Origin: Flavobacterium chungbukense
Lineage (GTDB): Bacteria > Bacteroidota > Bacteroidia > Flavobacteriales > Flavobacteriaceae
Assembly: GCF_020805785.1 (NCBI RefSeq)
Contig: NZ_JAJGZV010000001.1
Coordinates: 496,001 to 560,000 of the forward strand
Reading direction: 5' to 3'
DNA length: 64,000 bases
This document shows, piece after piece, positions 18,216-25,642 of this stretch. Positions within the stretch are counted from its first letter, which is position 1. Every line of letters starts with the position of its first letter. The notes beneath the pieces were generated by a model that made no database searches, had not been told where the DNA came from, and was given only the letters and a program-made list of their open reading frames with translations. The position numbers and the translations under genes were made by a program.

Positions 18216-19241
18216 TTAAGTGAGTTTCTCAGAATCATAGCGTGAAATAGCATCGTTGAGGATCTTTTTCATACGATTTCTCAGACCTTCGGGCCTTAGA
18301 ATTTCAAGACAATTTCCAAAACCTAATAGAAGCCGTTCCATTTCATAATTTGGTATCACAAACAAATGCAGGATAACACTTCCATCTTCATTTTCTTTAA
18401 TTAATCGCTGAGAAGTATGCAACGGTTTTGTTATTACATATGGCGCATTCGAAGCATCTACCCACAATTCAATTCGTCTTGCTTTTAATCCTGAATTTAC
18501 CGTTACGCCAATTACATCTTTATAATAATCATCGGCATCAAAATCTTCTTCTAAATAGGGATGATTAAAATCGTAATCAATAGAAATGATTCTGTCCAAA
18601 GCCAGATTCGTAATTGGCTGCGAGGCTTTTTTCTTTCCGATTAAAAACCAGCGGTTATTGAATTCCTTTAATATAAAAGGATGAAAATGGAATTTTGTTT
18701 CTTCTCTCGATTTAAAAGATTTATACGTAATTATTAAAACCATTCTTTTGATAATCGCTTGATAGATTTCGTCTAAATAATGCAAACCTTTCAGATTCTC
18801 ATTTTTGTCCAGATAAATAACTGGTTTTGTATGCGATTTTTCGGAGTAGATTTTATCTTCCAAACGCTGTAGAATATCCGAAACATCATTAAATAGAGAG
18901 AAATCTTTAAATTGTTTCAACATCGAAACCGTTTCCGTCAAAACATTCATGTCCGTCTCCGTCAGCGGAATATCAGTTATCGAAAAATCTTCGTCTTCAT
19001 ATTTATAATACTTTTTATCGTAAACCACAATCGGAGCATTGTAACCCAATTTCTCACTACGCATCAATTGAATATCCATTTGAATGGTTCGCTTACTGAT
19101 CGGATTTTGGCGTCCTTCATATTCAGATAAAGCTTCAGAACATTCTTCGATTAAATCTTCGAGTGTCCATTGCCTGTATTTATTCTGTAGACATTTATCG
19201 ATGGTTTTGTAGCGAATTAAGGCATTTTTGTTTTGTGACAT
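18216..19241 (-). CDS. WYL domain transcriptional regulator
   Basis: A 341-residue protein from MSQNKNALIRYKTI; the frame is open further upstream but lacks a plausible start. Residues 1-80 form a DeoR/HTH-type region (RQWTLEDLIEECSEAL ... ISKRTIQMDIQLMRSEKLGY). A WYL domain (about 140-330) follows, with ITYKSF, FHPFILKEFNNRWFLIGKK and LALDRIISID. The WYL domain probably binds a ligand, often a nucleotide or nucleic acid in this family. It is transcribed away from the rtcB locus, with an HD hydrolase gene between. Regulation of that locus is a guess from position. Confidence 0.85.
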   Translation of the reverse strand: MSQNKNALIRYKTIDKCLQNKYRQWTLEDLIEECSEALSEYEGRQNPISKRTIQMDIQLMRSEKLGYNAPIVVYDKKYYKYEDEDFSITDIPLTETDMNVLTETVSMLKQFKDFSLFNDVSDILQRLEDKIYSEKSHTKPVIYLDKNENLKGLHYLDEIYQAIIKRMVLIITYKSFKSREETKFHFHPFILKEFNNRWFLIGKKKASQPITNLALDRIISIDYDFNHPYLEEDFDADDYYKDVIGVTVNSGLKARRIELWVDASNAPYVITKPLHTSQRLIKENEDGSVILHLFVIPNYEMERLLLGFGNCLEILRPEGLRNRMKKILNDAISRYDSEKLT

Positions 19242-19292
19242 GTTTTTATGATTTTGGGCGTGTCCCTCCGGGCCGGGCTTTACGTTCCCGCT

Positions 19293-19325
19293 TTTTTTAA
19301 GGCGAAGAAAAATCGCCTTAAAAAA
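19293..19325. repeat. Intergenic palindrome
   Basis: A TTTTTTAAGGCGA / TCGCCTTAAAAAA hairpin with a 7-nt loop, upstream of the WYL gene in a 315-nt gene-free stretch (19242-19556). Its T and A runs would allow it to act as a terminator in either direction. Confidence 0.6.
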
Positions 19326-19419
19326 GAGCTCCACTTCAATCCCTCACGCATTTACGTTAATAATGAAATCTCGTTTTCAATGATTTTATTTTCGTTCCAA
19401 TTTTCCATAGAGACATACC

Positions 19420-19547
19420 GTAGAGGCGCGCAGCAGTGCGTCTCCGCAACGATTAGCCACAACGCATAGCAAAACCCGACATATTTAATTATTACGTTAT
19501 ATTGGTATCGAATTACTTTGCGTAGACGCACTGCAGTGCGTCTCTAC
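19420..19547. repeat. Palindromic repeat family P3, two units
   Basis: GTAGAGGCGCGCAGCAGTGC (19420-19439, continuing GTCTCCGC) and GTAGACGCACTGCAGTGCGT (19522-19541, continuing CTCTAC) are two related short palindromes about 100 bp apart. A third copy lies at 23299-23326. No gene is seen in this stretch. Confidence 0.7.
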
Positions 19548-19556
19548 AGACATACT

Positions 19557-20171
19557 TTATGTTAATATTGAAATTTCCTTTTCTATATTTTGTCTCGCTT
19601 TATCCTCATACAAATTCCGAAATTCCTCAGTCTGAAAAATAAACTCATTTTCCAGAAAATGTTTCAAAGCTTTCGCTCTTCCAGGTTTGTAGAGAAAGTC
19701 AGGATAAATGCGGTATTCTTTTCTAATTTGTTCAAAATAGATTTTGTAATCATCCCAATCTTTGGCAAGGATTTTCAAATCAAAATCAATTAACCAATTA
19801 ATATCTTCGATTGAATTGTGTTGATGCTGTTGCGTCGCACAAATCGCATCAAAAATTAATTGTTTATTTAGATTGCTATTTTCTGGTAAAACGGACAAAG
19901 CATATTCTGCACTTTTAAGTTCGTTGTCTTTTTTGGAAGCTGAATAAACAAAATCATGATAAAAAATAGAAAATAATATTTCGTCTGGGTTTTGAATTTC
20001 ATCTCGATAGACTTCAAAACTCGCAATCATTTCTTTTAAATGGGTGAGATTATGATAATGCCTTGATTTTTTGGAATATTCCTTTTCCAAATTCTTCCAG
20101 TTTTTCTGAATTTCATCTGCTGAAAAGCCAATATTAGAGAGTAAATCAGAATAAATTTTTTCTAAATTCAT
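19557..20171 (-). CDS. Predicted metal-dependent HD-type phosphohydrolase
   Basis: A 204-residue cytoplasmic protein of the COG4339 type. The HD-like metal site is visible as SRHYHNLTHLKEM (residues 36-48), LFSIFYHDFVYSASKKDNELKSAEYA (about 66-91) and a later TQQHQH and DFDLKILA. Substrates of this family are not established; HD proteins often act on nucleotides or phosphodiesters. It lies between the WYL regulator and the RNA array, on the same strand as the regulator and divergent from the rtcB operon. Confidence 0.78.
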   Translation of the reverse strand: MNLEKIYSDLLSNIGFSADEIQKNWKNLEKEYSKKSRHYHNLTHLKEMIASFEVYRDEIQNPDEILFSIFYHDFVYSASKKDNELKSAEYALSVLPENSNLNKQLIFDAICATQQHQHNSIEDINWLIDFDLKILAKDWDDYKIYFEQIRKEYRIYPDFLYKPGRAKALKHFLENEFIFQTEEFRNLYEDKARQNIEKEISILT

Positions 20172-20190
20172 AATCGTAAGTGGATTTTTT

Positions 20191-20355
20191 AAGCTCCAGA
20201 GGAGCTAAATATTTATAGCTAATTTATAAGATCCAATCATAAAGCTCCAGCGGAGCGAAACTTAAGTTGGGCTTTATTAAAAAATATGTCGCCCCGCTGG
20301 GGCTCTTTTTAGGCATCATCAAAGAGCTATAAATATGTCGTCCCTCTGGGACTTA
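20191..20355. repeat. Intergenic repeat cluster (GCTCCAG-type palindromes)
   Basis: Two copies on the plus strand (AAGCTCCAGAGGAGC at 20191 and AAAGCTCCAGCGGAGC at 20241) and two on the minus strand (GTCGCCCCGCTGGGGCTC at 20288 and GTCGTCCCTCTGGGACTT at 20337), each a short palindrome. ATATTTATAG and ATAAATAT stretches form an outer inverted repeat. No coding capacity is seen. Confidence 0.75.
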
Positions 20356-20403
20356 CGCGCTTTTTTCAAATTAATATTTACTCAAATTTAAAATTCTTTT
20401 TTT

Positions 20404-20543
20404 ACTGCGCAAAATAATTGCGTAGTAGTTTTGAAATCTTTGTCCAAGAAATAAAACAAGCAGTATTTCTAAAAAATGAAACAAAAATTTCACTACGCAA
20501 AATAACTGCGCACTAGTTTTAAAATCTTTGTTCAGAAATAAAA
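20404..20543. repeat. Direct repeat of about 53 bp, two copies
   Basis: Related units at 20404-20456 and 20492-20543 each begin with a near-palindrome of the form ACTGCGCAAAATAATTGCG and continue GTAGTTTTGAAATCTTTGTC with few changes. A third partial copy starts near 23679, upstream of rtcB. The open frames here are by-products of the repeats. Confidence 0.7.
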
Positions 20544-20580
20544 ACAAACGTTCATAGAAATAAAAATAAAGAATAAAACA

Positions 20581-20990
20581 GGTCAAGTTTGAGTTACTTC
20601 GAAAACACTTTCCAATGTACAAACTTACACCATTACCTTTTTATTCAATTATTATGAAGCAGTAGCTCAGTGGTAGAGCAGGTAGTTTTGAAATTATCCT
20701 GAAAAGGTCAATCAAAACTTACTTCGTACACTTCTAATGTCCGTGTCGTGGGTTCGAATCCCATCTGCTTTACAATTAATGGTCAATTAAAACTTACTTC
20801 AGAACACGGCTAATTTCGGTTCGAATCCGAACAAAGTTTTAAAATCATCATTAATAAAAAACGAGGGTCAAGATTAACTTACTTCTTCGCGGTTGTCCCG
20901 CTCCATTTAAGCTCAGTTAATTCATTACACTCTAATTTCAGGTCAAGTGTTTCTTACTTCAAAAATCTTTTAGGTAGAACTCAGAAACAC
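20581..20990 (+). ncRNA. Array of five structured RNA units (GGTCAA-N7-TTACTTC)
   Basis: The 20-nt motif GGTCAA-N7-TTACTTC starts at 20581, 20706, 20781, 20866 and 20941, always on the plus strand. The N7 part differs in each copy. In each copy it can pair with a nearby segment: 20585-20591 with 20620-20626; 20712-20722 with 20682-20691 (one bulge); 20787-20795 with 20834-20842; 20873-20879 with 20915-20921; 20947-20954 with 20983-20990. The changing but always complementary stems are strong evidence for RNA structure. Units 1 to 4 also carry tRNA fragments. The array lies 29 nt upstream of the 746-residue gene and could be its leader or a separate RNA. No family is recognised. Confidence 0.7.
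20656..20772 (+). ncRNA. tRNA-like RNA with expanded anticodon arm
   Basis: A complete tRNA outline can be drawn. The acceptor stem is GAAGCAG (20656-20662) with CTGCTTT (20765-20771), one G-U pair, then discriminator A at 20772 and CA. The D arm is GCTC-AGTGGTA-GAGC (20665-20679). The T arm is GTGGG-TTCGAAT-CCCAT (20748-20764). Instead of a 17-nt anticodon arm there is a GTAGTTTTGA / TCAAAACTTAC helix (20682-20691 with 20712-20722, one bulge), capped by CCT-GAAA-AGG. An ACAC / GTGT arm (20728-20731, 20743-20746) sits in the place of the variable arm. It has no normal anticodon loop, so it is unlikely to decode. It may be a tRNA mimic or an RNA that is cleaved and religated. Confidence 0.65.
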
Positions 20991-21018
20991 CATTATCTAA
21001 ATTTTAAAAATTAAAAAA

Positions 21019-23259
21019 ATGAAAACAAAAGAATTATTAAAAATCAGTTTACGCCAAAATGCCATTTTCATTCCGTCAGAAATGATTACGAATGACGTTA
21101 AAAATTTATCAGGAACAACATCCGTTTTGTTAGCCAATGTTTCAAAACTTGGATTTACATTTTCTGAATCATTATTACATGCTTTAAACAATGTGAGCCC
21201 GAATTATAAAATCGAGGTTTTAGAAGTTTTGAGAGAAGTTTTAGGAACAGATAAAAACTGGACGCCATTGGTAAAAGAATGGAATATTCTAACAGGTGAA
21301 TCTGTTTTGGATCATATCATCACGTATTTCGGAAATGTTTTTAAAACTAAAAACGGAACAGCTTTACAATGCGGACATATAATCCCGGATAATACTTTCC
21401 CATTAGAAAGATACAACGGTTGTCCGTTCTGCGGAACTCCGTTTGAATTCGGAAAACTGGAAAATATCGGACAAGGAAGCAAATTGAAAATGCTTGAATT
21501 ATGGAAAGAAAAAGATTTAAATGATTTCTATATATCGTTATTGCAATCTAAAACCGCTTTAGACGCTACTCAGGTAGATAGTTTAAAAATGGCGATGCAG
21601 TATTTGCCTTTACCAAAAACAGAAGTGGCAATGAAGGAAACTTTAATGCTGGTGATTGATCTTTTGATCGAAAATGGTAAAGAAGAAGAAGCGTCTCAGT
21701 TTTTGAAAACGCCAACCGATATCTTGCGATACTTATGGTATAAAAACACAGGAATGCTTCAAATTATCGAGCCAAAAACGATTATCAAAAGAACATCAAA
21801 AAATGCACAGCATTTCCATAATGTTTTAGATACAAGCGTTCAGTCGAGAATTGCGTCTCAAAAAGATTTGAAACTTAAATATTCCCGAAAAGAATGTTTA
21901 ATGGTAGCAAATTGGTTGAATAATATGGATATGGAAGTTGAGGCAATGTGCGAAACCATGCATCCAAAAAGAGGAATGTGGGTTCGTTTTATCCGCGCAC
22001 TTCGTTTGGCAGAATACAGCAAAAGAAAAGGGTTTGAGAAATTGAACTTTTTAATGGATGTATTCTACAACCAAGTGTATGATGTTTGGCAGAGTAAAGT
22101 TGATTCGTCAAGATTGAAATTTGATGCTGATAAAACATTTGCATTATTAAAACAGCGTCCAGGATTATTTGCTCGTTCGTTATTCTCGAACATGCTATGG
22201 TTTGGAGCAACCGAAACTATTGCTCATTTTGAAGAAATCATCGATAAAGTTCCGGCTCGATTGGTGTTTACTTTAAACATGTATGCTCAAAATTATTTTG
22301 ATAAAAACATGCAGAGAAGTGTGAAACCTTTGGGTGGAACAAACAAACGAATTGAAGCAAACGCTTTATTGAAGTTGTACGAAGATTTTCAGTTGGAAGC
22401 GATGAAAAATCAAATCGAAGAATTGTGTCTTTTGGCCATGAAAAAACGATTTGCGAAAATGGCGAACACCAACAAAACAATCTATATCGATCCGCAATTG
22501 TTTAACATTCCGGTTTCTATAGGAGATCGAAGCGAAACGGTTCAGGATTTGCCAGTTGCTTTAATGGGAACACGTTTCCCAATTGAAGGAAACGAAGTGC
22601 GATTGTTTATGCAATGGGGGAAAGATTTGCCAGCGCAACATTTAGATATGGATTTGAGCTGTCATATCGCTTATGAAGATAAAGCCGATATTTGTTCTTT
22701 CAGCCGATTGAATACAACAGGTTGTCAGCATAGTGGAGATATCCGAAGCATTCCGAATAAAATTGGAACTGCCGAATATATCAACATCAACATTGACGAA
22801 TTGGCGAAAGCCAAAGCAAAATTTGTAACTTTTACTTGCAACGCATACAGCAACGGAAGTATTACGCCAAATTTGGTTGTAGGTTGGATGAACAGCAAAT
22901 ACCCGATGAAAATTTCGGAGAGAACTGGTGTAGCGTACGATCCGTCGTGTGTAGATCATCAGGTTCGTGTGACGCAAAATGTTGCCAAAGGTTTGGTTTT
23001 TGGGGTGTTGGATGTAGCCAAAAGAGAAATCGTTTGGTTAGAAATGACTTTCGGAGGTCAGGTTGTTGGCGGATTGGATTTCAAAGGAGTTCAGGCGTTG
23101 TTGTCAAAACTAAACAGCAAATTGAATATTGGTAGTTTGTTACAGCTTAAAGCGGAAGCTCAAGGTTTAACCATCACCGAAAATGAAATTGCCGATGAGG
23201 TTTATACAGCGCAATGGGCGATGAATCCAGCGGTTGTTACACAATTGTTGGTGGATTAA
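21019..23259 (+). CDS. Zinc-ribbon, helical-repeat and TerD-like protein next to rtcB
   Basis: A 746-residue cytoplasmic protein with no signal peptide or membrane segments. A probable zinc site is formed by C118, H120, C135 and C138 (QCGHI ... GCPFCGTPF). Residues 150-480 look like alpha-helical repeats, with an RPGLFARSLF motif. The C-terminal part (about 500-690) resembles the TerD fold: EVRLFMQWG, DMDLSCHIAY, SFSRLNTTGCQHSGDI, then a YININIDELAKAKAKFV stretch. The TerD assignment is by eye and moderate. The start MKTKELLKIS follows an A-rich leader directly after the RNA array. RtcB follows 501 nt downstream on the same strand, so a role in RNA damage response is likely but inferred. Confidence 0.7.
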   Translation: MKTKELLKISLRQNAIFIPSEMITNDVKNLSGTTSVLLANVSKLGFTFSESLLHALNNVSPNYKIEVLEVLREVLGTDKNWTPLVKEWNILTGESVLDHIITYFGNVFKTKNGTALQCGHIIPDNTFPLERYNGCPFCGTPFEFGKLENIGQGSKLKMLELWKEKDLNDFYISLLQSKTALDATQVDSLKMAMQYLPLPKTEVAMKETLMLVIDLLIENGKEEEASQFLKTPTDILRYLWYKNTGMLQIIEPKTIIKRTSKNAQHFHNVLDTSVQSRIASQKDLKLKYSRKECLMVANWLNNMDMEVEAMCETMHPKRGMWVRFIRALRLAEYSKRKGFEKLNFLMDVFYNQVYDVWQSKVDSSRLKFDADKTFALLKQRPGLFARSLFSNMLWFGATETIAHFEEIIDKVPARLVFTLNMYAQNYFDKNMQRSVKPLGGTNKRIEANALLKLYEDFQLEAMKNQIEELCLLAMKKRFAKMANTNKTIYIDPQLFNIPVSIGDRSETVQDLPVALMGTRFPIEGNEVRLFMQWGKDLPAQHLDMDLSCHIAYEDKADICSFSRLNTTGCQHSGDIRSIPNKIGTAEYININIDELAKAKAKFVTFTCNAYSNGSITPNLVVGWMNSKYPMKISERTGVAYDPSCVDHQVRVTQNVAKGLVFGVLDVAKREIVWLEMTFGGQVVGGLDFKGVQALLSKLNSKLNIGSLLQLKAEAQGLTITENEIADEVYTAQWAMNPAVVTQLLVD

Positions 23260-23298
23260 GTTGCAAAGATTCATAGTAACAAAGTGACAAAGGTTTTT

Positions 23299-23326
23299 GT
23301 AGAGGCGCACTGCAGTGCGTCTCCGC
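23299..23326. repeat. Palindromic repeat family P3
   Basis: GTAGAGGCGCACTGCAGTGC followed by GTCTCCGC, a near-perfect palindrome centred on CTGCAG and related to the copies at 19420-19547. Confidence 0.7.
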
Positions 23327-23429
23327 AAAGATTGGTAAATTTAATCTCGCAAAGGCGCGAAGACGTAAAGTTTTGTTGCCATAGATTATGAGGATTAAAA
23401 AGATTATTAAAAATCTGCAGAATCTGCAA

Positions 23430-23447
23430 TCCGGATAGCTATCGGGA
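23430..23447. repeat. Short palindrome TCCGGATAGCTATCGGGA
   Basis: Member of a scattered TCCCGA-N4-6-TCGGGA family also seen at 25461, 25499, 31509, 39069, 42345, 44182 and 57523. This copy has one mismatched position. Confidence 0.65.
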
Positions 23448-23485
23448 GCGGAAAAAAATCTTTGAGTTATAGTAACCACAAAATT

Positions 23486-23585
23486 TGTCATTTCGACGAA
23501 GGAGAAATCACACGCGGGATTCGACAAAGATTGGTGACATTCTGTGGGTAATTTCTAGTGTGATTTCTCCTTCGTCGAAATGACA
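23486..23585. repeat. Palindromic repeat family P1, copy 2
   Basis: A perfect 28-bp inverted repeat (23486-23513, 23558-23585) in the gap between the 746-residue gene and rtcB. Its spacer (CGGGATTCGACAAAGATTGG and on) is nearly identical to that of copy 3 downstream of rtcB. The 501-nt gap (23260-23760) also holds repeat debris such as CTGCGCAGCAGT, and no gene. Confidence 0.9.
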
Positions 23586-23760
23586 TAAAATGAGAAAAAA
23601 TAATTTTAATCCTCATAATCTGTGGCTTAAAAAAGAAAAATCTTAGCGACTCTGCGACTTTGCGAGAAATAAAAAAACCTACGCAAAATAACTGCGCAGC
23701 AGTATAAAACCTTTGCACCTATGAACCTCTGGACCTTTGTCCCTTTAAAATAAAAAACAA

Positions 23761-25182
23761 ATGAAAACACAAATAAACGGTACAGATATATTAGAATTAG
23801 GATTCCCAGAAGGAAAAATAATTGGGATTGCCTTAAAAATAAACAGCAAAAGAAACGGATTCACAAGAGACGAAATGATAGCGAATTTCAAAAACGTCTT
23901 AGAGACTCCAGAAAACTATATAGACGATAAAATCTTCAGCAAACTGGCTGTTGCTTTAATCGAAAAATCGAATGAAAAACCAGAAGATTTCATTGCTTTA
24001 AACGAAAACCCGAATGCGTATTCGGCTTACGGATTAGATCATATCGAAGATGGAGCCAGAAAACAAATGGAAGTTGCCATGAAACTACCTGTTACCGTTG
24101 CCGGAGCTTTAATGCCAGACGCGCACCAAGGTTACGGATTACCAATTGGCGGAGTTCTTGCCACAAAAAATGCCATTATTCCGTATGGTGTTGGAGTTGA
24201 TATTGGATGTAGAATGGCGTTGTCGGTTTACGATATTCCAGAAGATTTTTACTTTGAAAACGAAGCTAAATTCAAAAGAGAATTAATTGCCAATTCTATT
24301 TTTGGAGCAGGTCACGGATTTCACGGTCAGTACAAATCAGATCATGCGGTTTTGGAGAATGAAACTTTCAATATGAATCCGTTTGTGAAGAATTTGAAAG
24401 ATAAAGCTTGGTCGCAATTAGGATCTTCGGGTGGTGGAAATCACTTTGTGGAATTCGGAATCATGGAATTTGCGAAAGACGATGCGGTTTTAAATATTCC
24501 AAAAGGAAAATACGTCGCTTTGTTAACACATTCGGGTTCACGCGGAATGGGTGCAACAATTGCTGGACATTATACTAAAATCGCCAAAGACGAATGTAAA
24601 CTTCCAGAAGTGGCAAAAAACTTAGCGTATTTAGATATGAATTCACAATTAGGACAAGAATATTGGTTTGCGATGAATTTGGCGGGAGATTACGCTTCGG
24701 CTTGTCACGAAATTATCCATAACAAAATGGAACGCGCATTGGGTGCGACGATTTTAGCCAAAGTCGAAAACCACCATAATTTTGCCTGGAAAGAAATCTG
24801 GAACGGCGAAGAAGTGATAGTACATAGAAAAGGGGCAACTCCAGCCGGAAAAGGCGTTATGGGAATCATTCCGGGAAGTATGACCGCACCGGGATTTTTG
24901 GTGAGAGGAAAAGGCGAGGAGAACGCCATCAATTCGGCTTCGCATGGAGCAGGAAGACAAATGAGCAGAACCCAAGCTATCAAAAACATCACGCCAACCG
25001 AAATGAAATCGATCCTGAGAGATCATGGCGTTACGCTTATCGGAGCAGGTCTTGACGAAGCCCCAATGGCGTATAAAGATATCAATCAGGTAATGGAAGC
25101 GCAACAAGATTTAGTAGATGTTGTGGCGAAGTTTACCCCGAAATTAGTGAGAATGGCGGATGATGGAAGCCGAGAAGATTAG
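23761..25182 (+). CDS. rtcB: RNA-splicing ligase RtcB
   Basis: GTP- and Mn-dependent RNA ligase that joins 2',3'-cyclic phosphate or 3'-phosphate ends to 5'-OH ends, repairing cleaved tRNAs and other RNAs. The 473-residue protein shows the metal cysteine in GVDIGCRMAL, the PDAHQGYGLPIGGV segment, GSSGGGNHFVEFG, LLTHSGSRGMG, VENHHNFAWKE, the HRKGATPAGKG loop and SHGAGRQMSRTQA, which contains the guanylylated histidine. All active-site blocks are intact. Upstream are the 746-residue protein and the tRNA-like array; downstream is tatD. No rtcA or archease gene is present in the window. Confidence 0.96.
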   Translation: MKTQINGTDILELGFPEGKIIGIALKINSKRNGFTRDEMIANFKNVLETPENYIDDKIFSKLAVALIEKSNEKPEDFIALNENPNAYSAYGLDHIEDGARKQMEVAMKLPVTVAGALMPDAHQGYGLPIGGVLATKNAIIPYGVGVDIGCRMALSVYDIPEDFYFENEAKFKRELIANSIFGAGHGFHGQYKSDHAVLENETFNMNPFVKNLKDKAWSQLGSSGGGNHFVEFGIMEFAKDDAVLNIPKGKYVALLTHSGSRGMGATIAGHYTKIAKDECKLPEVAKNLAYLDMNSQLGQEYWFAMNLAGDYASACHEIIHNKMERALGATILAKVENHHNFAWKEIWNGEEVIVHRKGATPAGKGVMGIIPGSMTAPGFLVRGKGEENAINSASHGAGRQMSRTQAIKNITPTEMKSILRDHGVTLIGAGLDEAPMAYKDINQVMEAQQDLVDVVAKFTPKLVRMADDGSRED

Positions 25183-25256
25183 TTTCTTTTGAGATGCTGA
25201 GGTTCTAAGATGCTAAGATTCTAAGGTTTCTCATCACACTGATTATCGTCATTTTA

Positions 25257-25358
25257 TGTCATTTCGACCGAAGGGAGAAATCACACGCGGGATTCGACAA
25301 AGATTGGCGACATTCTGTGCGGAGTTTCTAGTGTGATTTCTCCTTACGTCGAAATGAT
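25257..25358. repeat. Palindromic repeat family P1, copy 3
   Basis: Imperfect member with small insertions in the left arm (ACCGAAGGGAG) and right arm (CCTTACGTC). The spacer matches copy 2. It lies in the 460-nt gap between rtcB and tatD (25183-25642), which otherwise contains only repeat debris. Confidence 0.85.
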
Positions 25359-25460
25359 AAACTGTGTGGTTAAAGATTTTTTCACGCAGATTAAAAAAGA
25401 TTTAAGCAGATGCTCGCAGATTATTTATAAAAATCAATTTAAATCTGCTGGAATCTGCAA

Positions 25461-25514
25461 TCCCGATAGCTATCGGGAGCGTGAAACAAAAACTTTGCTC
25501 CCGAAGCCTCGGGA
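25461..25514. repeat. Two short TCCCGA/TCGGGA palindromes
   Basis: TCCCGATAGCTATCGGGA at 25461-25478 and TCCCGAAGCCTCGGGA at 25499-25514, both of the scattered short palindrome family. Confidence 0.7.
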
Positions 25515-25642
25515 CTGCGACTTTGCGAGATTAAAAAGAAAACTTAGTATCTCAGAACCTTAGCAACTTAAAACAATAATAACCAACACAAAGAATAAAA
25601 AAAACTTTGTGTCTTAGTGCCTTCGTGGCAAAAAACAAAAAA

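Noticed and set aside
20371..20622. 83-residue minus-strand frame rich in Phe and Leu
   Set aside because: It lies across the 53-bp direct repeats and the first array motif; composition is that of AT-rich noncoding DNA.
20656..20772. Ordinary tRNA gene
   Set aside because: The total length is 117 nt and no 5-bp stem with 7-nt anticodon loop can be formed between the D and T arms.
20581..20990. CRISPR array
   Set aside because: Five copies with 13 conserved positions, irregular spacing (75-125 nt) and related, structured intervening sequence. No cas genes are in the window.
22642..22977. 111-residue frame antisense to the 746-residue gene
   Set aside because: It is a shadow frame with cysteine- and arginine-rich composition and lies inside the TerD-like coding region.
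23237..23718. Two minus-strand frames between the TerD-like gene and rtcB
   Set aside because: They are translations of the P1 palindrome and repeat debris; similar peptides appear at other P1 copies.
25333..25563. 76-residue frame between rtcB and tatD
   Set aside because: It is read from P1 copy 3 and two short palindromes and has no plausible start region.
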